Source: Lactiplantibacillus xiangfangensis (GTDB lineage Bacteria; Bacillota; Bacilli; Lactobacillales; Lactobacillaceae). Taken from it: DNA of 57,154 nt. A program made the position numbers and the translations under genes. The stretch is from positions 1 through 57,154 of the forward strand of contig NZ_JQCL01000006.1 of the NCBI RefSeq assembly GCF_001438845.1. The letters are read 5' to 3'. Every line of letters starts with the position of its first letter. Positions within the stretch are counted from its first letter, which is position 1. A model generated the notes under the pieces. That model was not told the DNA's origin and searched no databases. It was given only the letters and a program-made list of their open reading frames with translations. Of this stretch, positions 19,031 through 26,466 are shown piece by piece.

Positions 19031-19060
19031 AAAAAAAAAGTTGCCCGCGGGCAACTTTTT
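19031..19060 (-). terminator. Terminator of the cold-shock gene
   Basis: A perfect palindromic stem around GTTGCCCGCGGGCAAC with five T residues on the minus strand, just past the stop codon. Confidence 0.88.
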
Positions 19061-19070
19061 AAAAGTTTGA

Positions 19071-19274
19071 TTATTGTTGAGGAACAACGTTAGTAGCTTG
19101 TGGGCCACGATCGCTTTGTTCTTCGTCAAAAGTAACTTTTTGGCCTTCTTCTAAGGTCTTGAAACCGTCAACTTGGATAGCTGAGAAGTGAACGAATACA
19201 TCGTTGCCATCTTCACCAGTAATAAAACCAAAACCTTTATCAGCATTAAACCATTTTACAGTACCATTTTTCAT
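19071..19274 (-). CDS. Cold-shock protein, CspA family
   Basis: 66 residues (ATG 19274, seven bases after AGGAGG). Both RNP motifs are present, KGFGFI (RNP1) and VFVHFS (RNP2), in the standard five-strand cold-shock domain starting NGTVKWFN. It acts as an RNA chaperone that melts RNA structure. A TATAAT-type -10 at 19398-19403 (minus strand) predicts a leader of about 115 bases, the long 5' UTR expected of csp genes. The remainder of 19275-19615 holds only this leader and the promoter area of the next gene. Confidence 0.95.
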   Translation of the reverse strand: MKNGTVKWFNADKGFGFITGEDGNDVFVHFSAIQVDGFKTLEEGQKVTFDEEQSDRGPQATNVVPQQ

Positions 19275-19615
19275 AAATACAAATCCTCCTAGGATTATCA
19301 AATCTAAAGTAACGAAACTATGTTATCAACACCTAAAAGAATTTGCAAGGTAGCAAACTAATGATACTTCTGAACTCCTGTTAAATGCCAATTACATATT
19401 ATAGATTAACACACTCACCCACCCGATGACAAGTGATGCCGATTTTTATTCTGATTTTTCGTGGAATATCTCATTAAAATTAACAAACGGTTACGTACAT
19501 TACCTGCGGGTAACAACCATCTAAAAGCTTTACTAAGAACGGGTTATTTCGTGACGGGTCGGTCCCGTTAGTGGTATATTCTAAGTATAAATGTTAACGA
19601 AAGAAGGTTGATCCG

Positions 19616-19999
19616 GTGAAGCGACGTGGCGCCATTTTATTTGGCCTATCATTACTAGCAGGACTTTCAAGTACATTGGTACGTAAGCAGCACCCCAGCA
19701 AACTTGCCAGCGGCGATTTAGCCGTCTTTTATGCGGGCACTTGGACCTATCGTGACGAAGAACATCACCGGGATCACAAACTTGAGATCAACCCCAGTAT
19801 GCTTATTCGCATTGATGGCCATTCCATGCCAGCAACCGTGGAATCAATTTCTCCAAGCAAACTCGTTTTACTGGACAAATACGGCTTTCACTTAGAAATC
19901 AAAGCCAATGAGCAACGGCCCGTTGCTTTGTTTGACGAAGCGGATAATCACAGTTACGTGATCTTATCCCCACAGCAGTTAGACCAAGCGACCAATTAA
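19616..19999 (+). CDS. DUF4828 family protein
   Basis: 127 residues from GTG 19616, with AGAAGG ribosome site. The N-terminus is a hydrophobic anchor or signal (GAILFGLSLLAGLSS). The rest is a small beta-rich domain with FYAGTWTYRDEEH, LIRIDGHSMPATVESISPSKLVLLDKYG and a closing YVILSPQQ, features of the DUF4828 family of lactobacilli, whose function is unknown. An extended -10 (TGGTATATT, 19572-19580) sits 35 bases upstream. It is convergent with the GH25-like gene. Confidence 0.82.
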   Translation: MKRRGAILFGLSLLAGLSSTLVRKQHPSKLASGDLAVFYAGTWTYRDEEHHRDHKLEINPSMLIRIDGHSMPATVESISPSKLVLLDKYGFHLEIKANEQRPVALFDEADNHSYVILSPQQLDQATN

Positions 20000-20076
20000 C
20001 ATGGAATTGAGGGACCACGACACTCGCCGTGATCCCTCCTGCTATTTTTTAGCCATTATAATTATTTTAATATTAA

Positions 20077-20202
20077 AGTCTAGGACAGCACTCAAAAATC
20101 CTTCAGAAGTATCAAATATTTCTGAAGGATTTTTTCTATTACTATGGTCGAAACGTGGGCCAAAAGGCAATTTGTTCCGCCTTTTGGCCCACTCTTTGTC
20201 CC
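20077..20202 (-). repeat. 3' UTR hairpin-plus-terminator repeat, copy 2
   Basis: On the minus strand the element starts at the stop codon of the GH25-like gene. In order it has a GGGACAAAGAG flank, a perfect 14-bp hairpin (20155-20168 with 20179-20192, loop aatttgttcc), the flank CGTTTCGACCATAGTAATAG, a terminator hairpin (20094-20108 with 20120-20134) with T-run, and the CTGTCCTAGACTT edge. The same order is found at 30.84-30.98 kb downstream of an unrelated gene. Confidence 0.8.
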
Positions 20203-20979
20203 TTACTCGAGGTCAAACGCAATCAAATTATCGAACTGTTTGACGCTTCCGTTATAAATGAGGCCGGTAAATTCTTGGCGCGTGCCGTTTTGCCGGTAAA
20301 CTGCACGGTCAGAGTAATGCATGAAGAGGACCCGTTTTGAGCGGTGGTGCGTTGAAGTTGTGTCGTACCACAAGGGCGTCTTTTTAATCACTGGTTTAAC
20401 TAAACTCGTGGCCACTCCCGGCGTTGACCACACCACGCACTGGCGGTCGTAATGCGCCGTTAACTTTAAAACTAACGCCCGTAACTTAGCCTGGGCCTGC
20501 TTGACCTTGACCGTTTTAGCCGAATAATTGCCGTAATATTGAACTTGAATCGCAATTGGTAAGTTACCGATATTACTGCCGACCGTTTTTTCAAAGTACG
20601 CCGCCTGGGCACTGGCAGAACTGGAGAAACTAAAAACGTGCACGACCCCAACGCCCAGGTCAGTCCCCACGATCCGCTGGTAGTTACTGGAAAAGTTGTC
20701 ATCCGAGTAACTTGCCCCCTGCGTTGCGTGTAGGTAGATAAATTTTAGTCCATTATTTTTTAGCGCGGCAAAATCCAGGTACCCATCATTTTGGGAGACC
20801 GCTACCCCGCGGACATTAAACCCATCCACGACTTCAGCACGTTGCCATTGAATCAATGCCAAGACGCCCCAGACGCTACTAATCACGATCAGCAAGACCA
20901 ACAGCCACGTCAGTCGACGCCGCCACCGCGCGCCCCTGGTTTGCGCATATACTGGTCTTAAGCGCTGCTGTTTTGCCAT
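20203..20979 (-). CDS. GH25 (lysozyme)-fold membrane-anchored protein, probably inactive
   Basis: 258 residues. One N-terminal membrane segment (residues about 24-46) follows a very basic start. The outer domain aligns by eye with GH25 muramidases: GVAVSQNDGYLDF for GIDVSxxQGxIDW, LKFIYLHATQGASYSD, GVGVVHVFSFSSSASAQAAYF, and the LWYDTT region near the end. The catalytic first Asp is Ala (GVAVS), and the DxE pair after strand 4 is replaced (LPIAIQVQYYG). It should therefore not hydrolyse peptidoglycan but could bind it. It lies 22 bases downstream of the RpiR gene stop side, with no shared function visible. Confidence 0.75.
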   Translation of the reverse strand: MAKQQRLRPVYAQTRGARWRRRLTWLLVLLIVISSVWGVLALIQWQRAEVVDGFNVRGVAVSQNDGYLDFAALKNNGLKFIYLHATQGASYSDDNFSSNYQRIVGTDLGVGVVHVFSFSSSASAQAAYFEKTVGSNIGNLPIAIQVQYYGNYSAKTVKVKQAQAKLRALVLKLTAHYDRQCVVWSTPGVATSLVKPVIKKTPLWYDTTSTHHRSKRVLFMHYSDRAVYRQNGTRQEFTGLIYNGSVKQFDNLIAFDLE

Positions 20980-21001
20980 TCCTCATCCATCCTTACCAAC
21001 T

Positions 21002-21880
21002 TTATAATTCCGTCCGCGTCTCACTAATCGCTTCACGTACTCGGCCCAAACTGGCCGCCATCTTAATGTTACCGTGAACCGCCGTCATCAAGAACAAACT
21101 ATCAATAATGCTCATCTGAGCAATTAACGACGTCAGGCCCTCCGAACGGTAATTAATTTCCTCGGCCACCGAAATAAACGCCACCGTACTGGCCTTAGCC
21201 AGTGGTGAATTGCCAAAACTCGTTAAGGCAATGACCGGTACTTTTTGCCCGGTCAAGGTTTTTAAAATTTGTAAAGTCTGCTGATTACGTCCCGTGTGCG
21301 AAATCACCACGGCGACGTCATTTGATGTCATTTGAGCCGCTTGCATCAGTTGCATATCATAGTCGCTATTATGCGCGCAGGGAATCCCCGTCCGCACAAA
21401 CTTATGGTAACCATCCAGTGAAGCAACAGCTGACCCACCAAGGCCGTAAAAGCCAATCGTTTTAGCGTGTAGTAATAAGTGGACCGCCCGTTTCAAATCA
21501 GCTTCAGTCATTACCTGACTCGTCTGGTCCAAGGAACTGCGAATACTATTAAACGTGGACGTCGCGATGCCCTTGAAGGTCGTTTGTTTTTCAACGTCTT
21601 GAAAGGCCTCGGCCGTTGTCCGTTCAACTGGTTCTGCCGCGGTCAATTCACGTGAAAAGTCCCGAAAACTATTAAAACTAATCCGTTTGACGAAGCGTGA
21701 AACCGTGGCCGTCGAAACACCGACCGCTGCCGCCAAATCCGAAATTGATTGGGCCGCCGTTTTTACGGGGTCCTTTATAATATAATCCGCAATCTTGCGG
21801 TCCGTTACGCTTAAATTCGGGTAATACGACCGAATAAGTGTCAAAACCCGATTACGATGTTTGGGTGCTTGTGTGGACAC
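21002..21880 (-). CDS. RpiR/MurR family sugar-phosphate responsive regulator
   Basis: 292 residues if translation starts at GTG 21880, five bases after GGAGGTGG; a TTG/ATG pair further up overlaps the ribosome site. The N-terminal helix-turn-helix (residues about 30-75) carries LAAAVGVSTATVSRFVKRISF; the C-terminal SIS domain (about 120-260) has TIGFYGLGGSAVAS and VVISHTGRNQQTLQILK, which bind phosphosugars. It is divergent from the gluconate-type kinase with about 120 bases between, so it most likely controls that gene in response to a phosphorylated sugar acid (inference). Confidence 0.9.
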   Translation of the reverse strand: MSTQAPKHRNRVLTLIRSYYPNLSVTDRKIADYIIKDPVKTAAQSISDLAAAVGVSTATVSRFVKRISFNSFRDFSRELTAAEPVERTTAEAFQDVEKQTTFKGIATSTFNSIRSSLDQTSQVMTEADLKRAVHLLLHAKTIGFYGLGGSAVASLDGYHKFVRTGIPCAHNSDYDMQLMQAAQMTSNDVAVVISHTGRNQQTLQILKTLTGQKVPVIALTSFGNSPLAKASTVAFISVAEEINYRSEGLTSLIAQMSIIDSLFLMTAVHGNIKMAASLGRVREAISETRTEL

Positions 21881-21939
21881 ATCGGCCACCTCCATGACCA
21901 AATTTTACCACAGTTTACAAAAACGCCCTAGGTTTGTCA

Positions 21940-21968
21940 TTGCAACCGTTATCAAAGATGTTTACACT
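21940..21968 (+). promoter_or_regulatory. Promoter of the FGGY kinase gene with overlapping cre-like site
   Basis: TTGCAA (21940-21945), 17 bases, TACACT (21963-21968). TGCAACCGTTATCA (21941-21954) differs from the cre consensus at one position and covers the -35, so CcpA repression in glucose is likely. Confidence 0.55.
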
Positions 21969-21999
21969 ATTACTATTGAATTCGAGAAAGGACACCGCT

Positions 22000-23490
22000 A
22001 TGACACAAATTCTTACCGTCGACATTGGCACCACTAGTACCAAAGTTGTTTTATACGATCAAACTGGACAAGTGGTTGCTAGCGCCAACCATGGTTACCC
22101 CCTGTACCAAGACCAACCGGGTATGGCTGAAGAAGACCCCGCCGATATTTATCAGGCCGTTATCGCCGGCATTCAAGAAGTCGCACAATTCCAAGACTCG
22201 ATTGCCGGCATCAGCTTTTCAGCTGCCATGCACAGCTTAATTTTACTGGATGATCAGTATCACCCCCTCAGCCGGATGTACACTTGGGCCGATAATCGGG
22301 CGAGTCGCGCCGCTGATGACTTACGGGCCCGCCCTGATGCGCACGCTTTATACTCGCGGACCGGGACCCCACTACATCCCATGACCCCCTTGTCAAAACT
22401 ACGCTGGCTCGCACACGACCAACCGGCTTTACACCACGCCGCACGGTGGTTTGTCGACATTAAAGCCTACATTTTATACCGGTTAACCGGTCAACTAGTG
22501 ACCGACTATTCCATTGCCAACGCTTCGGGCCTCTTTAACCTACACACGTTTAAGTGGGACGACCAAGCCTTAAAATTAGCCCACGTCAAAACAAACCAGT
22601 TGCCCCAATTAGTCGACACGACTACTCAAATCAGTGGGATGACGGCTGCGACCGCTACGATGCTTGGTTTGACAGCCAGCGTCCCACTAATTGTCGGTGC
22701 CAGCGATGGTTGCCTTTCTAACCTCGGGCTAAACGCCATTCGTCCCGGGCAAGCCGCCCTGACCATCGGCACATCCGGTGCGATCCGCGTCGTCAATGAC
22801 CAACCACAGCTCGACCCTCAAGGCCGGCTCTTTTGTTACTACTTAGCGCCTAACGCCTGGGTCATCGGCGGCCCCGCCAATAACGGGGGCAACGTTTTGG
22901 CCTGGGTTCACGATACCCTGTTCAAAAACGTCCAACCACCAGTCACCTTAGCACAACTCAGCGCCGCGGTTGCTCAAGTCCCCGCTGGGAGCCATGGTCT
23001 GCTGATGCACCCTTACCTCAACGGCGAACGCGCACCGCTCTGGGATGCCAATGCTCGCGGCGCTTTCTTCGGGCTCACCGCACAACATACCCGCGTAGAT
23101 ATGACCCGCGCAGCGCTTGAAGGAATCACCTTCAACCTCGCCCACATCGCCCAAATGGTACAGGCTTTGACCGGTCAGTTCACCAGCTTACAAGCCGCCG
23201 GTGGCTTTGCTAAATCACCCGTTTGGCAACAAATTGTGGCCGATATCTTTAACACACCCGTCACAATTCCCAAAAACGTGGAAAGTTCCTGTTTCGGTGC
23301 CGCCATCCTTGGCATGGTCAGCTTGGGCTTGTTACCAAACTTAGAAGCTGTCAGTGACCTTGTTAATAACGACGCGCCTCGGCTGCCAGTCGCCGCCAAC
23401 GTGACCGTCTACCAACGGCTTTACCCGCTATATGAACAGTTAGCCCAAACTTATCAACCACTATTTAAACAACTGGCTGATTTCAAATAA
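22000..23490 (+). CDS. gntK: FGGY-family carbohydrate kinase, gluconokinase-like
   Basis: 496 residues from ATG 22000 (AAAGGA upstream, and the protein then begins with the phosphate-1 motif ILTVDIGTTSTKVVLYD). Further marks are SFSAAMHSLILLD, the TWADNRA region, IVGASDGCLSNLG, and the C-terminal LLMHPYLNGERAPLWDANARGAFFGL signature. The pattern MHS and NGERAP is that of bacterial gluconate kinases, which make 6-phosphogluconate for the pentose phosphate route; xylulokinase is less likely. No permease follows. The divergent RpiR gene and the cre-like promoter site fit a regulated sugar-acid pathway. Confidence 0.85.
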   Translation: MTQILTVDIGTTSTKVVLYDQTGQVVASANHGYPLYQDQPGMAEEDPADIYQAVIAGIQEVAQFQDSIAGISFSAAMHSLILLDDQYHPLSRMYTWADNRASRAADDLRARPDAHALYSRTGTPLHPMTPLSKLRWLAHDQPALHHAARWFVDIKAYILYRLTGQLVTDYSIANASGLFNLHTFKWDDQALKLAHVKTNQLPQLVDTTTQISGMTAATATMLGLTASVPLIVGASDGCLSNLGLNAIRPGQAALTIGTSGAIRVVNDQPQLDPQGRLFCYYLAPNAWVIGGPANNGGNVLAWVHDTLFKNVQPPVTLAQLSAAVAQVPAGSHGLLMHPYLNGERAPLWDANARGAFFGLTAQHTRVDMTRAALEGITFNLAHIAQMVQALTGQFTSLQAAGGFAKSPVWQQIVADIFNTPVTIPKNVESSCFGAAILGMVSLGLLPNLEAVSDLVNNDAPRLPVAANVTVYQRLYPLYEQLAQTYQPLFKQLADFK

Positions 23491-23513
23491 TGACAGTTAA
23501 TTCCCTTTAAAAG

Positions 23514-23553
23514 AAGCCAAGCGCTAACCCATCAGGTTGGCGCTTGGCTTTTT
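23514..23553. terminator. Bidirectional terminator between the kinase and DUF915 genes
   Basis: A 16-bp stem with one G-U/mismatch (23514-23529 with 23535-23550), a five-base loop and a T-run. Confidence 0.88.
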
Positions 23554-23580
23554 GCTACCTCAATTTCACTTTTAAACTCA

Positions 23581-24471
23581 TTATTCCGAATTAGTCGTCG
23601 TGTTATTAATTAACGTCCGGCTACGCTTCGGCTTTTTGTCCAACACGTATTGCCGAATCAAGGTCACAATTTGCTGATTTTGTGGCAGGCTTGAATGTTG
23701 CGCATTATTGCCCGTCACGGTAATTTCAGTGTAGTGCTTAACTTGTCCCTGATAGACGTACTTACCCGCTTCGACGCTGCGCGCAGGAACCAGCCCATCC
23801 GTATCGTAATTCTCCGTTCCAGCGACCGAATAGACCGTTGCGTTTTTGGGTAGCTTATCGCGGTACTTAATAAAATCGGCTAGCATTTGGGTTTTATGAT
23901 CAAGATTGGCTTCCGAAAAGTTGTACGGCGACCCAATCGTCATAATTCGTTTGACCTTAATGTCTGTCCGATTAAAGTAATGCTCAAAGAAATACGTATA
24001 GATCAGACCACCATTAGAATGACCAATTGCCTTAAAATTATTGAACTGGTACTTACTCGTTAACTGCTTAAAGGCCAGTGAAAACCAGCGCGCTTGCTTT
24101 TTAATATTATCGTAACCGTCCTTGTTATTTTCAAACCCTACCACGATAACTGGTTCGTTATCCCGCGGGCGCAACGTTCCCGTCATCGTAACGCGATCAT
24201 TCTTTTTGACCGTCAGTTTAATGAGACTGTGTTTACGTTTATCCGCCTTATTCAACTGAGTGACCAGCGTATCAAACCGATTTTGACTCGCGCTACTCCC
24301 CGGAATCATGATGATGGGCGACATTGGCGAATCGTGTCGACCAGTCATCGACGTCACGTTGGCGCGCGTCCACCGATAGGAAGGTCCGATTAACAGGCCT
24401 AAAAAGAGAATTCCCAATGCTAAGACGATTAAGCTCCGCAGTCGGCGTGACCCACTAGGATTCTTTAGCAT
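23581..24471 (-). CDS. DUF915-type alpha/beta hydrolase, membrane-anchored (copy 2)
   Basis: 296 residues from ATG 24471, 17 bases inside the end of the EIIC gene and preceded by GGGGGG, so coupled translation is likely. It has an N-terminal anchor (LIVLALGILFLGLLIG), MIPGSSASQNRFD, the nucleophile elbow GHSNGG, an acid site in AGTENYDTDGLVPA and a final His in AQHSSLP. It is similar throughout to the protein at 12805-13668. The C-terminal tail is basic (KKPKRSR). The role is that of a surface esterase or peptidase of unknown substrate; its repeated link to an EIIC permease suggests a glycoside or glycan derivative (inference). Confidence 0.86.
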   Translation of the reverse strand: MLKNPSGSRRLRSLIVLALGILFLGLLIGPSYRWTRANVTSMTGRHDSPMSPIIMIPGSSASQNRFDTLVTQLNKADKRKHSLIKLTVKKNDRVTMTGTLRPRDNEPVIVVGFENNKDGYDNIKKQARWFSLAFKQLTSKYQFNNFKAIGHSNGGLIYTYFFEHYFNRTDIKVKRIMTIGSPYNFSEANLDHKTQMLADFIKYRDKLPKNATVYSVAGTENYDTDGLVPARSVEAGKYVYQGQVKHYTEITVTGNNAQHSSLPQNQQIVTLIRQYVLDKKPKRSRTLINNTTTNSE

Positions 24472-25795
24472 GGTCGTTCCCCCCTTTCCGGGCAACTTCC
24501 ACTTGGGCCGCATTAACGATGGCTTCCGCTAAGTGCATGAACGGCAAATAAATGGCCGTCGAAATGATTAAGCACACGACTCCAAGTAGCAGGGCCACCA
24601 CGTTCCCGTTGGTTCCAATAAAAGCAATCAACGGGCCCGGCGTCCCAATCGGCACCGGATAGACGACTGGTGGCATCCAGTGAAATGCAATCGCCATGGC
24701 AGCGATGCCCATGTTGACCACCGGCGCTAAAATGAACGGAATCAAATAGATGGGATTATATAAAACTGGTAGCCCAGTTAGGATTGGCCCATTACTATTA
24801 AACAGCGCTGGTAGTAATCCCCACCGTGCCACGACGTGATAATTATGATTATTACTACTAATAAAAATTGCAATGACTAACGCTAAAAGCATCCCGGTAC
24901 CGCCAAAAGTTCCAAACGCGTGGTACAAGGTATCAGCCGTAAACGGGTATGGCACATTATAAGCTGAATGGTGAGCTAGGGCGTAATTTAAATTCGTGTT
25001 CATTGCGGGAGTATTGGACGTTAATTGTTGATACGGCCCAAACAACCCAAAAATTTCCAAGAATAACGTCAGGATGGCTATTCCAAACGTCAGCCAAACG
25101 CTATGGCTGGTTGTTGCAAATTTCTGGAACGCTTCCCAAGTTTCTTCAGAGTAACTCGCGACCATCAGCCAGTGCATCCCTAAACTAGCCACAACGGCGA
25201 GTAAAAACACAATCAGCATTGGTAGTAACGAGCCAAACGTGCGTTGCAAAATCTGCGTCGTGTGCGGGGCCTGGGGTTCATCGCCAGGTTTACCGAACCA
25301 CTTAAAACATAGTCCGGTCACACCGCCCGTAATCAGTGCCCCCGTAAGGCCGTTGGTTCCTAACATTAGAGCGTTAAATATCCCTAGCTGCGCCTGATTC
25401 GTATACTGATACGCCATAATGAGTAAGGCAACGGCGCCCGTCAATCCAGCCAGTTGTTCATCGCGATTATGTAGTTTGGCCAAGTACTTCGCTGCCCCGT
25501 ACGCCGCAATAACGGCAACACTGTTCAGTGTCAGGTTAGTCAAATTGTCGAACGGATAGTGTAGGTATTTATAATACGGGACCCACTTGGATAAGTGAAA
25601 AACACTCGCAAAGAATCCTTGCTTCGTTAGAACCGTCGACTGAATGATCTGACTAAACGTCCCAATCAAAATAAACGGGAACGTCAGCATCAACGTCCGC
25701 TGAATCACCCGGTAAAAGTTCGTTTTCCGTAACCTTAATAGTGTCGGCACCATTCTTTGGATCACCCGTTGTTCACTAATCCCCACGCTGTCCAT
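24455..25795 (-). CDS. PTS EIIC-like permease (cellobiose/lactose type), intact copy
   Basis: 446 residues, about ten membrane segments, with LLFP-like LMLTFPFILIGTF near the N-terminus and the conserved C-terminal block HAFGTFGGTGMLLALVIAIF, VLYNPIYLIPFILAPVVNM and WMPPVVYPVPIGTPGPLIAF of EIIC_2 proteins. It is the stand-alone membrane subunit; no EIIA or EIIB gene lies near, so it would need partners from elsewhere or act in another way. A GTG three codons in (25786) has better spacing to AAGGGGG and may be the true start. The DUF915 hydrolase gene overlaps its end. The same pair, broken, is at 12.8-15.0 kb. Confidence 0.86.
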   Translation of the reverse strand: MDSVGISEQRVIQRMVPTLLRLRKTNFYRVIQRTLMLTFPFILIGTFSQIIQSTVLTKQGFFASVFHLSKWVPYYKYLHYPFDNLTNLTLNSVAVIAAYGAAKYLAKLHNRDEQLAGLTGAVALLIMAYQYTNQAQLGIFNALMLGTNGLTGALITGGVTGLCFKWFGKPGDEPQAPHTTQILQRTFGSLLPMLIVFLLAVVASLGMHWLMVASYSEETWEAFQKFATTSHSVWLTFGIAILTLFLEIFGLFGPYQQLTSNTPAMNTNLNYALAHHSAYNVPYPFTADTLYHAFGTFGGTGMLLALVIAIFISSNNHNYHVVARWGLLPALFNSNGPILTGLPVLYNPIYLIPFILAPVVNMGIAAMAIAFHWMPPVVYPVPIGTPGPLIAFIGTNGNVVALLLGVVCLIISTAIYLPFMHLAEAIVNAAQVEVARKGGNDHAKES

Positions 25796-25928
25796 CCCCC
25801 TTCAGTGATTGCTTTAGTCTAATTATACGGCTATCTCTAAGTTTAGGGCCACCAAACTAGTCTATAAATTTAGTTGTTCCGAAGCTAACAAGCTAAAGGT
25901 TGAAAATCATAAAACCTGATACCAGCAA

Positions 25929-25955
25929 TATACCAACACTAACAAAGTTGGTATA
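25929..25955. repeat. Small hairpin with T-rich tail in the 25.8-26.5 kb gap
   Basis: TATACCAAC (25929-25937) pairs with GTTGGTATA (25947-25955); TTTGT follows. It sits just before the family-2 element and may be a terminator or the edge of that element. Confidence 0.45.
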
Positions 25956-25960
25956 TTTGT

Positions 25961-26135
25961 CGCTTCCGGCCGCCCATGATTTCATCTTCCGCAGCGACCG
26001 GACTAAGCCTGAGAAGCGGTCTTAGTCCTCGCTTGCAAGCCGCAACCCCACGTCTTGCAAGACGTCGGTGGCGTAAACCGGAAGTCCACCGGTCATCGCC
26101 ACTTTCGCGGTAGATTCATCATGTTCGACCTCCAG
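25961..26135 (-). repeat. Structured repeat family 2, copy 1 (minus orientation)
   Basis: Read on the minus strand it has an outer stem (26123-26107 with 25993-25975, with matched internal bulges), a GTGGCG...CGCCAC hairpin, a CTTGCAAG-armed hairpin, and a perfect 8-bp hairpin GGACTAAG/CTTAGTCC whose loop ACCGCTTCTCAGG is nearly identical in copies at 49.5 and 57.0 kb. It is more diverged than the other two copies. The surrounding 25796-26466 gap has no gene. Confidence 0.65.
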
Positions 26136-26189
26136 CTAAGGTGATCTTGCTATGATAATTGATCTAGCTTGTTTTAACCAATCCTAGCG

Positions 26190-26230
26190 CAGCCGGCAGA
26201 ACCAGTGGGCAGTGTCGGCGAAGCGCCGAA
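26190..26230. repeat. Possible mini-hairpin related to family 1
   Basis: CGCAGCCGGCA pairs imperfectly with TGTCGGCGAAGCG. The GCTTCGCCGACA arm (minus strand) recalls the arm at 54.6 kb. Low certainty. Confidence 0.25.
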
Positions 26231-26266
26231 GATTACAAGTTCTTCGATAAATCTTGCCATGACAAT

Positions 26267-26300
26267 GATTGCGCCTATTTTAATGCTTTCAACCTTGAGT
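26267..26300 (-). repeat. 34-bp dispersed repeat, copy A
   Basis: Matches 36992-37025 at 31 of 34 positions when read on the minus strand. It lies in a gene-free gap, as does its partner, and both partners lie near structured-repeat elements. Confidence 0.6.
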
Positions 26301-26388
26301 AACAAGCGTTAAATCATTAAAGAGGCCGCTCTGTGAATTCGTCTAGGCATCGATACAACAGCAATTAATGGTCATAGTTAGCTAAAAC

Positions 26389-26424
26389 AGTCCTTTGTAT
26401 GAAATTTCGCACATACAAAGGACT
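26389..26424 (-). terminator. Terminator of the PadR-DUF4097 operon
   Basis: A 13-bp perfect stem (26389-26401 with 26412-26424) with a T-run on either side, 42 bases past the DUF4097 stop. Confidence 0.88.
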
Positions 26425-26466
26425 ATTTTTTACATCATTCAATTTTTTTACACTATCCGTCAGTAC

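Noticed and set aside
20001-20340. Rightward frames across the 3' UTR repeat and the GH25-like gene
   Set aside because: They are made of repeat and antisense sequence and have no ribosome site.
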